Shown here: positions 32,309-39,528 of the stretch, one piece after another
Layout: the number at the start of each line of letters is the position of its first letter
Position numbering within the stretch: position 1 is the stretch's first letter
Virus record (IMG/VR): IMGVR_UViG_3300043466_003540
Location: 21,270-85,269 of that record
Direction: 5' to 3' (one strand)
Length of the DNA stretch: 64,000 nucleotides
Source of the DNA: a virus
The notes under the pieces: generated by a model
Database searches by the model: none
Seen by the model: the letters and a program-made list of their open reading frames with translations, nothing else
What the model was told of the DNA's origin: nothing
Translations under genes and position numbers: made by a program

Positions 32309-33511
32309 CTACCTGCTAGCTGGGATAATGCTTATATCTCTGCGAGGGTCATACCCTTCACCGATAACCATTGTTAAAACTCCAGCAGGAGATTCGAGCC
32401 CTGTTCTATCTCTAAACCAAGCAGAGCCAGGATCTAGAGTCGGGCACTGCGCCCAGAAGCGAGGACCAATGTCCATACTTTTAAAGTGGTGGTAGTGGCC
32501 AGATAACCAAACATCGCAGTTGCCTAGCGCTGTTTGTCCCGCCGCTTGACCTGAAAGATATTTAATTGGGTCTCTAGATTGATGACCATGGAATAAGCCG
32601 AGCATAGTTCCATTTATATTTATTGCTAAAGTTTGATGGTCACTTTCTGGATATCTAAACTCAACGTGGGCTAAATTTGGATTCTCTGCGCAAGCATCTT
32701 GCACAGCGCTAGCAATTTCTGTGTTCCAACCATCTGCTGGATTAGCCACTACTTGCCTAGTTACCTCGTCATGGTTTCCGTTAACTACTGGGACAACTAC
32801 TCTGTCTGATATCTCAGCAAATGCTTTTATCTGAGACATTAATAGTCTACGGGCAACTCTTGTTTGCTCTGTGAGCCCTAAATCTGATGAAGCCTGACCT
32901 TGTAGTTTTCCATGCTGAGAAACATTTCCTTCTACATGGTCTCCTAATAATGCAATCACAGTTGTTCCTAGGCTTCTACCTATCTTGCGTAACTCTTTTA
33001 ATCTATGGACTCCACCCTCAGTAGTTTGATGAATTCTTGCTACTGATTCTAAAGTCCCCCCGCCGCTACCTTTTTTACCAATTTGTTGGTCACTGGGAGC
33101 AAAGACAAAAGCAAACTCTCCCGCTACTTTTGTTTCTCTAGCGGCAGGTCTCCATTTTTTTATGTCCTCTATAAGTTTTTCTAAATCTAAATCATTTTCT
33201 TTTCTTATCATCTCGGCTGCAACTACATTTATTCTTGCCGACTCTAACCACTCACCGTCATATCTTTGCCATCTAGATCTACGAACCGAGCGAACAATCC
33301 AGTCCTTTGGGTCTAAATTAAATTCTTTTAAAATTTCTATTGCATCTGGCAAGTTTCCTTCTGATCTAGGAATAGATACTAGGTATCCGCCAGCCTCATC
33401 TATCTCCATGCGGGGACGCCACGCTTCTGGAGTATTATTTTTTCTTATATCCGAGCCCGACTCTCCAGGAGATATAAGTGCGGCTAACCTTTCAGCCATA
33501 GACTCAGTCAT
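32309..33511 (-). CDS. Calcineurin-like metallophosphoesterase (Mre11-type fold)
   Basis: 400 residues. The two-metal phosphoesterase motifs are complete: FAPSDQQIG (about 132), ALLGDHVEGN (about 190), VVNGNHDEVTR (about 245), GLFHGHQS (about 309) and LSGHYHHF (about 335). A 120-residue N-terminal extension (IVRSVRRSRWQRYDGEWLE) is shared by actinophage relatives. Probably a nuclease or nucleotide phosphodiesterase for DNA metabolism. The gene overlaps the HTH gene upstream by 8 nt; this pairing is common in actinophages. Confidence 0.85.
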   Translation of the reverse strand: MTESMAERLAALISPGESGSDIRKNNTPEAWRPRMEIDEAGGYLVSIPRSEGNLPDAIEILKEFNLDPKDWIVRSVRRSRWQRYDGEWLESARINVVAAEMIRKENDLDLEKLIEDIKKWRPAARETKVAGEFAFVFAPSDQQIGKKGSGGGTLESVARIHQTTEGGVHRLKELRKIGRSLGTTVIALLGDHVEGNVSQHGKLQGQASSDLGLTEQTRVARRLLMSQIKAFAEISDRVVVPVVNGNHDEVTRQVVANPADGWNTEIASAVQDACAENPNLAHVEFRYPESDHQTLAININGTMLGLFHGHQSRDPIKYLSGQAAGQTALGNCDVWLSGHYHHFKSMDIGPRFWAQCPTLDPGSAWFRDRTGLESPAGVLTMVIGEGYDPRRDISIIPASR

Positions 33512-33809
33512 TATTTTTTTCTAACTTATCGTTTAAATGTTTTTTTAATTGATTAGTTTTCCCTATAAAACATCTACAGGCTCTTGCTCTGTGAAGTCTT
33601 ACTGAAGCAAATGCAATGTTATGGCCTTCACTAGATATAATCTCATGAATCTTTAAATTGGATACAGACCCGTTACCAGCTTTAGTAGAAAAGATTGCTT
33701 CTAAAGCCTCACGATCTTCATCACTTACTGTAAGTAATAATCTAGATACCCCACAAGGAAGGCCTGGTTCAGACCTAGTTGCTGTTTTTAGCTTCTCCGA
33801 TAGGCTCAT
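33504..33809 (-). CDS. Small helix-turn-helix DNA-binding protein
   Basis: 101 residues. A GLPCGVSRLL segment, then a helix-rich stretch SDEDREALEAIFS, and an HTH-like SSEGHNIAFASVRLHRARAC near 62-80. This matches a small actinophage family encoded directly before the phosphoesterase, sometimes proposed as a small terminase or regulator. The ATG lies next to a pair of inverted repeats (33811-33880) that could be its operator. Role in DNA binding is likely; target unknown. Confidence 0.6.
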   Translation of the reverse strand: MSLSEKLKTATRSEPGLPCGVSRLLLTVSDEDREALEAIFSTKAGNGSVSNLKIHEIISSEGHNIAFASVRLHRARACRCFIGKTNQLKKHLNDKLEKNND

Positions 33810-33810
33810 T

Positions 33811-33880
33811 TTAAAGTACCCCTTTCATATGTAAGTAAGTGTTCGTGTAAGTAAACACTGTTTTCATACGGGTACTTTAA
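33811..33880. promoter_or_regulatory. Nested inverted repeats upstream of the HTH gene
   Basis: Eleven-base arms TTAAAGTACCC (33811-33821) and GGGTACTTTAA (33870-33880) flank an inner pair AGTGTT (33839-33844) and AACACT (33854-33859). They fill the space directly before the HTH start codon. A further hairpin GTGCTA/TAGCAC (33887-33892 with 33901-33906) follows. The layout suits an operator or a structured leader. Confidence 0.5.
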
Positions 33881-33936
33881 CGGTAAGTGCTACTTTTTCA
33901 TAGCACCTAAGCAAACTTTTTTTCGGCGTGTCCTTT

Positions 33937-34275
33937 TTATGCTAAGTTGTTCTTTTTTGCCTCTACAGATGCTTGATGATTTGTATCTATCATCCCGAGG
34001 ACAAGTTCTTTGATAATCTTAACTTCTGTCATCATTTGATTATTGGTTTTGTCTATGGAGTTAACCCTGTCAGCCATAGACTGACCGCCATTAGGCCAAA
34101 GTTGGTATTCGACTTTATCCATTCTCTCTGATAGAGTTCTACCTTCTCCATCTACCCCAATGGAGCCATCTATCCTTTTTGCTATTTTGTAAACTGAATA
34201 CATAAAAATACAAAGGGCTGAGATTGCTCCTGTTATACCTACTATTTCATACCAAACTTGAGTACCATTGAACAT
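33937..34275 (-). CDS. Membrane protein with coiled coil (DUF2746-like, possible holin)
   Basis: 112 residues. One transmembrane helix at about 10-30 (IVGITGAISALCIFMYSVY), then a basic stop-transfer KIAKR, a Gly-rich link, and a coiled-coil or amphipathic region to the C-terminus (LSERMDKVEYQLW, NQMMTEVKIIKELVLG). This topology resembles DUF2746-type actinophage membrane proteins, sometimes listed as holins. It stands apart from the endolysin, so the lysis role is uncertain. It faces the primase operon across a 200-bp gap. Confidence 0.55.
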   Translation of the reverse strand: MFNGTQVWYEIVGITGAISALCIFMYSVYKIAKRIDGSIGVDGEGRTLSERMDKVEYQLWPNGGQSMADRVNSIDKTNNQMMTEVKIIKELVLGMIDTNHQASVEAKKNNLA

Positions 34276-34483
34276 GAAGTGGGAGCACCTATCTGACTAT
34301 TGTTATAGTGACTTTTGACTAATGGTCTAATTTTGACATATATTTGGGTATCTTATTTTTTTATATTGGCGAGTCTCTTCCCTTTTTGTTTTAAAAGCTC
34401 TATAGTTTTAATATTGCGTAAATGGTTCAAATTTATCAAAACCTGGTCTATAGTTCGTCAACGATTTGTGTAAGGAAGGGGCC
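34276..34483. promoter_or_regulatory. Divergent intergenic region before the primase operon
   Basis: 208 bp, AT-rich, between the minus-strand membrane protein and the plus-strand HTH gene. A TTGACA at 34333-34338 is followed by several T-rich -10 candidates, none at ideal spacing. AAGGAAGGGG at 34472-34481 is the ribosome binding site of the HTH gene. No additional open frame of interest seen. Confidence 0.4.
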
Positions 34484-34714
34484 GTGGCTTTGATACAAGG
34501 ACAAAAAAGACTAAGCATAAGAGCCACTGCTCTAAGATACGGAATACCATCTAGAGTTGTTGCCAGAGCGGTATGGCTCGGAGAATTAAGTGCAATTAAA
34601 ACAACTACTGAAACTGGAAGAGAAAGAGTTTATATTCTTATTCAAGATGCGGATAACTGGTTTTCTTCACTACCAATTACTCTAGAAACTGCTTATGTAA
34701 GTGGGTCAAAATGA
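34484..34714 (+). CDS. Small HTH protein (excisionase/MerR-like)
   Basis: 76 residues from GTG at 34484, chosen because the strong AAGGAAGGGG motif lies just upstream; the longer TTG start at 34466 would put that motif inside the coding region. RLSIRATALRYGIPSRVVARAVWLGEL has the pattern of a winged-helix excisionase or MerR-type domain, followed by ERVYILIQDADNWFSSL. It overlaps the primase by ATGA. Possibly a replication-origin or operon regulator. Confidence 0.65.
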   Translation: MALIQGQKRLSIRATALRYGIPSRVVARAVWLGELSAIKTTTETGRERVYILIQDADNWFSSLPITLETAYVSGSK

Positions 34715-37329
34715 GTACATGGGAGTACGCAAATAACAGACTTGCACCAGGGGCGCAATGGTATGCAGAACAAGGTTGGAAAATTCTTCCATGTTATGGA
34801 ATAGCAAATGGAAGATGTAGTTGTAACTCTTCACACGCAGAACCAAAAGATACTGGTAAACACCCAGCAATAAATCAATGGAACACATCTGCTACATCTG
34901 ATGTAAATAAAGTTTCTGAATGGTGGGCGTCTCAACCTGATTACAACATTGGTGTTTTCTGTCGTCCTAGTGGATTTTTAGTAATTGATATTGACCCACG
35001 TGCTGGTGGCCCAGAATCATTTGAAAAGTTTGAAGAGCTGATTGAAGGAGCACTTCCACCAACTGTAGAAGCGATAACTGGTGAATACACAATTGGTGGC
35101 GGAAAAGCCATGCGTGGTCGTCACTTATTTTACAAGTGCAGTGAGTCAGAAGATTTAGTTGGAAACTTAAATAAACAAGGCTTAAAAGGCGTTGATATTA
35201 AGCACAATGGTTATGTTCTTATTGCACCTTCTAGACACTTTTCAGGTCACTGTTATGAGTGGGTAAAGGGCAAGGGCCCTCATGAAATGGAAATGGCTCA
35301 AGCGCCAGAAGAGCTACTAAGTGTTTTAAGAAAAAGAACAAAGAGGTCTAGCGGTACTGATGTTGGTACTGGAGATTGGTCTTCAATATTTGAAGATTTA
35401 GAGTACTCAGGTAAAAAAGTTGATATTGATAAAGTTCTTGAAGAAGGTATTGAAGAAGGTAACCGTGCAGTCGGTCTTTATGAACTTGCTTGTGCACTTG
35501 CAAATAAGTTTCCTGTAAATACTGAAGCAGGTCGTCTTGCTGTTGAGTCTTTGATGATTCGATTCAATGCTGAAAAAGTTAAGCCTCCTATGCCACTTGA
35601 GGGAACTAACAGCGTAATGATGCACACTCGACGTGCAATTGATTTTGTTATAAAAAATCCTAAATCAAATAGAGTATGGCCTGGGCTTCAAGAATGGTCT
35701 GTACGTTCTCAAGAAGAATCTAGAGCGTCTTCAAAGGGAACATCTGTAGAAAAAATAACACCAGTTTTGGGAGTTGTTCATCCTCCTACTCCTAGCACTA
35801 GAAATAGTGCAATAACTAGTTCTATTGAAAGTGGCTACACAAACGACCAAGTTTTATCTGCTAAGAATTTAGACATCCCTCAAGATACGGATGCGATATC
35901 TGTTGAAGATGGTGGAGAAGAAGGTAAGCGAAGTCTTACAGATATTGGAAATGGTCGTAGATTAGTAGATACTTTTAGAGATGTAGTTAGGTATACACCT
36001 GGTTTAGGCTGGTTTCATTGGAATAATGGTTACTGGAAACCAGATGCCGAAGGCTTAGAAGTTAAAGAGTTATCAAAAATGATTCCTACTCTTATTGCCA
36101 GCGAGATTGTTAAATATGATGACCCAGATAAACAAGGCGAAGTTATTAAGTGGGCTCAGCAAACAAAATCAATTGGTCGTCTTCGCTCTGCAATTGAAGC
36201 AGGAAACTCTGACCCTAGAATTAATAGATATGTAGAAGAGTGGGACAAGGATGAAAATTTATTAGGTGTAATGAATGGTGTTATTGACCTTAAAACAGGA
36301 GAGTTGTTAAAGAATCGTCCTGACCTATTTATAACTAGAAGAGCACCAGTTGGATACATTGTTGGTCAAAGAAATGTCCGTTGGGAACAATTCTTAGACT
36401 TTGCTACTAATGGAGATAAAGAGTTCCAAGAGTGGTTACAACGTGCTGCTGGTTACTCTCTCACTGGTTCTAGAAAATATGATGTTATGTTTCTAGTTTA
36501 CGGTCCTGCTGGTTCTGGTAAGAATACTTTTGTTGAAGCACTAGTTAAGTGTTTAGGTACCCAGCAATATGCTTGGCCTTTGGACTCAAGTATTCTTGCG
36601 CAAAATGATGGTAGAGCAAATAGCCAAGACCTTTACCACTGGGCTGAGTTGCGTGGACGTCGAATGGTGTGGGTAGATGAGTTACCTGAGTCTGAAAGAC
36701 TAAAAGAAAACTCAGTTAAGAAATTAACTGGTTCTTCTGAAATCTCTGCTCGTTCTCCTGGTGAAAAACCTTTTACTTTTAGTTCTCGTGCAAAACTATG
36801 GGTAAGTACTAATCACAGACCAGTAATTACTGATGATGCTATGTGGAGACGTATTAGACCAGTTCCATTTTTGCATGTGCCAGAAAGTCCTGACCCAGAG
36901 TTAAAAGAATACATATTTGACCCAGATGGTGCACTCAGTGCTGTTCTTGCTTGGGCAGTAGAAGGAGCAATTAAAGTTTTAGGCTCTGGCTCTAAAGATG
37001 GTCTTGGTTGGTGTCGAGTTGTTAGCGAAGCGGCCGAGATATATAGAAAGAATGAAGACAGAATTGGTTTGTTCTTAAATGAAGAGACTAATGAAAATGC
37101 GGGCTCTACTTTATCTGTAAAAACGCTTTACACTGTTTACAGAGCATGGAGTGAAGAACGTGGAGAAAAGCCACTTACTCAGATTGCATTCCACAGAAAA
37201 CTTATGGATAGAAACTTAACTATTGTTGGTTCTGGTTCTCAAGCAACAGTTGGTGGACGTTCTCTCATTCCGAGAGCAGTTCCTTCTGGAGAAGTAGATT
37301 GGTCTGTTGCATCTAGATTTGCTAGATAA
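34711..37329 (+). CDS. Bifunctional primase-polymerase / SF3 helicase
   Basis: 872 residues, the replication protein of the window. The N-terminal prim-pol (AEP) domain covers about 1-200: WYAEQGWKILPC, then FLVIDIDPRAGG (catalytic D-x-D near 90) and RGRHLFYKC (His of the AEP core). A linker to about 400 is followed by a D5-type domain with NGYWKPD. The SF3 helicase has Walker A GPAGSGKNT near 597-605, Walker B MVWVDELPE near 652 and motif C WVSTNHRP near 700. The primase-helicase unwinds and primes phage DNA. Start overlaps the HTH gene; it converges on the terminase with a 20-bp gap. Confidence 0.92.
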   Translation: MSTWEYANNRLAPGAQWYAEQGWKILPCYGIANGRCSCNSSHAEPKDTGKHPAINQWNTSATSDVNKVSEWWASQPDYNIGVFCRPSGFLVIDIDPRAGGPESFEKFEELIEGALPPTVEAITGEYTIGGGKAMRGRHLFYKCSESEDLVGNLNKQGLKGVDIKHNGYVLIAPSRHFSGHCYEWVKGKGPHEMEMAQAPEELLSVLRKRTKRSSGTDVGTGDWSSIFEDLEYSGKKVDIDKVLEEGIEEGNRAVGLYELACALANKFPVNTEAGRLAVESLMIRFNAEKVKPPMPLEGTNSVMMHTRRAIDFVIKNPKSNRVWPGLQEWSVRSQEESRASSKGTSVEKITPVLGVVHPPTPSTRNSAITSSIESGYTNDQVLSAKNLDIPQDTDAISVEDGGEEGKRSLTDIGNGRRLVDTFRDVVRYTPGLGWFHWNNGYWKPDAEGLEVKELSKMIPTLIASEIVKYDDPDKQGEVIKWAQQTKSIGRLRSAIEAGNSDPRINRYVEEWDKDENLLGVMNGVIDLKTGELLKNRPDLFITRRAPVGYIVGQRNVRWEQFLDFATNGDKEFQEWLQRAAGYSLTGSRKYDVMFLVYGPAGSGKNTFVEALVKCLGTQQYAWPLDSSILAQNDGRANSQDLYHWAELRGRRMVWVDELPESERLKENSVKKLTGSSEISARSPGEKPFTFSSRAKLWVSTNHRPVITDDAMWRRIRPVPFLHVPESPDPELKEYIFDPDGALSAVLAWAVEGAIKVLGSGSKDGLGWCRVVSEAAEIYRKNEDRIGLFLNEETNENAGSTLSVKTLYTVYRAWSEERGEKPLTQIAFHRKLMDRNLTIVGSGSQATVGGRSLIPRAVPSGEVDWSVASRFAR

Positions 37330-37349
37330 CTTTTAATGCTAAATAAATT

Positions 37350-38768
37350 TTAATTAGCCTTAAAAACCCTAGACCCACCACTTCTTCCACCTGAACCGCC
37401 TCTAAAACTTGGGAGTCTTCTGGCGGCTGGAGATTTTGCGGTTAACTTTCCACCAATAAATCCTTTAGGTGGTTTAATAAGTAAAGCCGTTAAAGCATGG
37501 ACTAAAGCGTCTACTCTATCTGGAGACTTTCCTTCACCAGGAATCCATGCAGTCATTTGGTCTTCTAACTCTGCAATGTATCCAATATGATGAACTCTTT
37601 CTTGTTCATATGCAAGAACTACTGGCTCTGCTCTAAGTTGTTTTCCATGCTTAGAGTGAACTTCAAATACTTTTACGTTGGGGTCAATAGCATTAATAGC
37701 ATTAGTAACTAGTGCTCCACCTTGATTTACTTCTGCTACAACTGGTGCCCCCCAGCGTCTAGCCATCTCTACAACTTTATTTGCCCACACTTCTGGGGAA
37801 CCGTGGATGGTTGCATCCTCTAAAACCCAAGCGTGACGTTTATATAAATCTCTATCAGCAGTAGATGCAACTACAACAATTCCACAGGAGTCCCGAGGAT
37901 TTTCTGCAACGGAGGGGTCAACGCCAATAACTCTTAAAGGAGTGTGAGGTGGTAAAACATTTTGTCTAGCCTTACTTATCATCTCTATTGTCCACAATGC
38001 ACCTTCAATGGAGTCAAGCATTTCTCCATAGAGTTCCTGCTTTGCTAGCCGTGTGCCTTCGTAAACTCCCATAATTGTGTCTAGATATGCAGAGCTCAAG
38101 TTTCCAGAGTTATCCATAGTAGAGCCTCTAGTAACAACAACTTTCTTACCTTTCTTTTCTTCTTCTAACAAAGAGTAAAGAAGCGGTACACGCTTAGGAG
38201 TTGTTGTAATCATAATTTGTGGGTTAGCACCTAAACGAGTTCCCACACGTAAGTTATCAAAAGCAGTCATACCAGCAGCATCTGGAGTCTGTCTCCATGC
38301 GGCTACTTCGTCCCCCCAAGCATGTGTAAATTGGGGTCCACGAAGTGAGTCTGGTTCATCAGCAGTAAAACAGGTTGCAGTATTTCCGTTAGGCCAAGTC
38401 AATCGACGTTTAGATGGTTCATACAATGGACGCTCACTTGGTGGAGTCACATTCATAATTCCTGATTCACCTTCAACAAGAACGTCACGCACATCTGCTG
38501 CAGTACGAGCAACAAGTGCAAAACGTCTTTGACCAGTGTTTGTGTACTTTGCTGTCTCTCTTACCCACTCAGCTGCTGCTCTTGTTTTTCCAGCACCACG
38601 ACCAGCAAGATAAATCCAAATATTCCAATCACCTTCAGGGGATTGTTGTTCTGGACGTGCCCAAGAGTGCCAATCCCAGAGAAGAACTTCTGGGTCTAAG
38701 TCAGCAAGTATTGCAGCTTTTTCTTCTGGAGAAAGAAGAGATATCTTCTCCATAAAACTTTGTCCCAT
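37350..38768 (-). CDS. terL: Terminase large subunit
   Basis: 472 residues, normal for TerL. ATPase motor: Walker A GRGAGKT at 56-62, Walker B region THAWGDEVAAW near 148-158, coupling motif ITTTPK near 185. RNase-H-like nuclease: GVDPSVAENPRDSCG near 283-297, an Asp/Glu near VVAEVNQGG, and the final acidic PDRVDALVHAL near 430. It packages DNA into proheads and cuts it. The gene order TerS-like then TerL with 2-nt spacing supports the call. The C-terminus is Gly, Ser and Arg rich. Confidence 0.92.
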   Translation of the reverse strand: MGQSFMEKISLLSPEEKAAILADLDPEVLLWDWHSWARPEQQSPEGDWNIWIYLAGRGAGKTRAAAEWVRETAKYTNTGQRRFALVARTAADVRDVLVEGESGIMNVTPPSERPLYEPSKRRLTWPNGNTATCFTADEPDSLRGPQFTHAWGDEVAAWRQTPDAAGMTAFDNLRVGTRLGANPQIMITTTPKRVPLLYSLLEEEKKGKKVVVTRGSTMDNSGNLSSAYLDTIMGVYEGTRLAKQELYGEMLDSIEGALWTIEMISKARQNVLPPHTPLRVIGVDPSVAENPRDSCGIVVVASTADRDLYKRHAWVLEDATIHGSPEVWANKVVEMARRWGAPVVAEVNQGGALVTNAINAIDPNVKVFEVHSKHGKQLRAEPVVLAYEQERVHHIGYIAELEDQMTAWIPGEGKSPDRVDALVHALTALLIKPPKGFIGGKLTAKSPAARRLPSFRGGSGGRSGGSRVFKAN

Positions 38769-38770
38769 AC

Positions 38771-39238
38771 TTAAACTCTACTCGCTCTACTAAGACTTCT
38801 TTGTACTCCATAATATAAAGGAGCCGCGGAATTGAGCCCTAATCCCTTTGCTAAATCTTGTAAAGAAAATCCATTTATATATTCTTTTGTAAGTTGATTA
38901 TGATAAAAAACAGATCCACCATCTTCTTTTGCTTTTTTTATTCTCTCTATTGCATTAGGCAATTCTGATATATCTGCTTTTCTCTCTTGTTTAATGCTTG
39001 AGATAGAGACTTTTTCCATGATAATTCTTCGTCTAATTCCAGGGTATGCAACTTTGAGTGCTTTTGCTAGTTCAGGAAGATTCCCGTCTAAAGAAGAAAA
39101 CTCAACTAAAAGTCTTGTGTACTCTCTACTTGCTCTATGAGCAGGAGTGTCTTGTTTTCTTGAGCCGTAAGCCTTTTTTGCCAGTGGAAAAAGTGCTTCA
39201 ATTTTAACCTTATATTCGGCTACTAGCTCTGAACTCAT
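38771..39238 (-). CDS. DNA-binding protein, candidate small terminase subunit
   Basis: 155 residues. Two helix-turn-helix-like segments are visible: GNLPELAKALKVAYPGIRRR (about 54-73) and YINGFSLQDLAKGLGLNSAA (about 118-137). It is encoded 2 nt before TerL, the usual position of TerS, but the sequence is not one I recognise as a TerS family. A role in recognising the packaging site is therefore contextual inference. Confidence 0.55.
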   Translation of the reverse strand: MSSELVAEYKVKIEALFPLAKKAYGSRKQDTPAHRASREYTRLLVEFSSLDGNLPELAKALKVAYPGIRRRIIMEKVSISSIKQERKADISELPNAIERIKKAKEDGGSVFYHNQLTKEYINGFSLQDLAKGLGLNSAAPLYYGVQRSLSRASRV

Positions 39239-39335
39239 TATTCTCCATTATGCTTATTGTATCTATAGCATACTAGAGATTTTAGGCTACGGGTTTTACG
39301 ACTCGCTAGGCAATATATTTTTAGTATAAAAGCTA

Positions 39336-39521
39336 TTATTCTTCTTTTTCAGCTTTTTCTCTAATTCCTATAGTGGCAAACCACAGGGCGACTGAGGCTA
39401 TTGTTACATACCCTACAACTGTTTTTGCACTGCCCTCTAGTACAACCCAGGCGACAAAAAAACCAAGAAATGTAAAGTTTTCATTTAGAGCTGCAAAGCC
39501 CCATTTCTTTAGCGATTTCAT
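39336..39521 (-). CDS. Small membrane protein
   Basis: 61 residues from ATG at 39521 (MKSLKKWGFAALNENF), preferred over a TTG at 39557 that would overlap the upstream gene by 28 nt. Two hydrophobic segments (FTFLGFFVAWVVL and VGYVTIASVALWFATIG) suggest a hairpin of two transmembrane helices, with a charged REKAEKEE tail. It follows the surface-protein gene after 7 nt. It may be a holin-like or exclusion protein. Confidence 0.55.
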   Translation of the reverse strand: MKSLKKWGFAALNENFTFLGFFVAWVVLEGSAKTVVGYVTIASVALWFATIGIREKAEKEE

Positions 39522-39528
39522 ATTCCTA

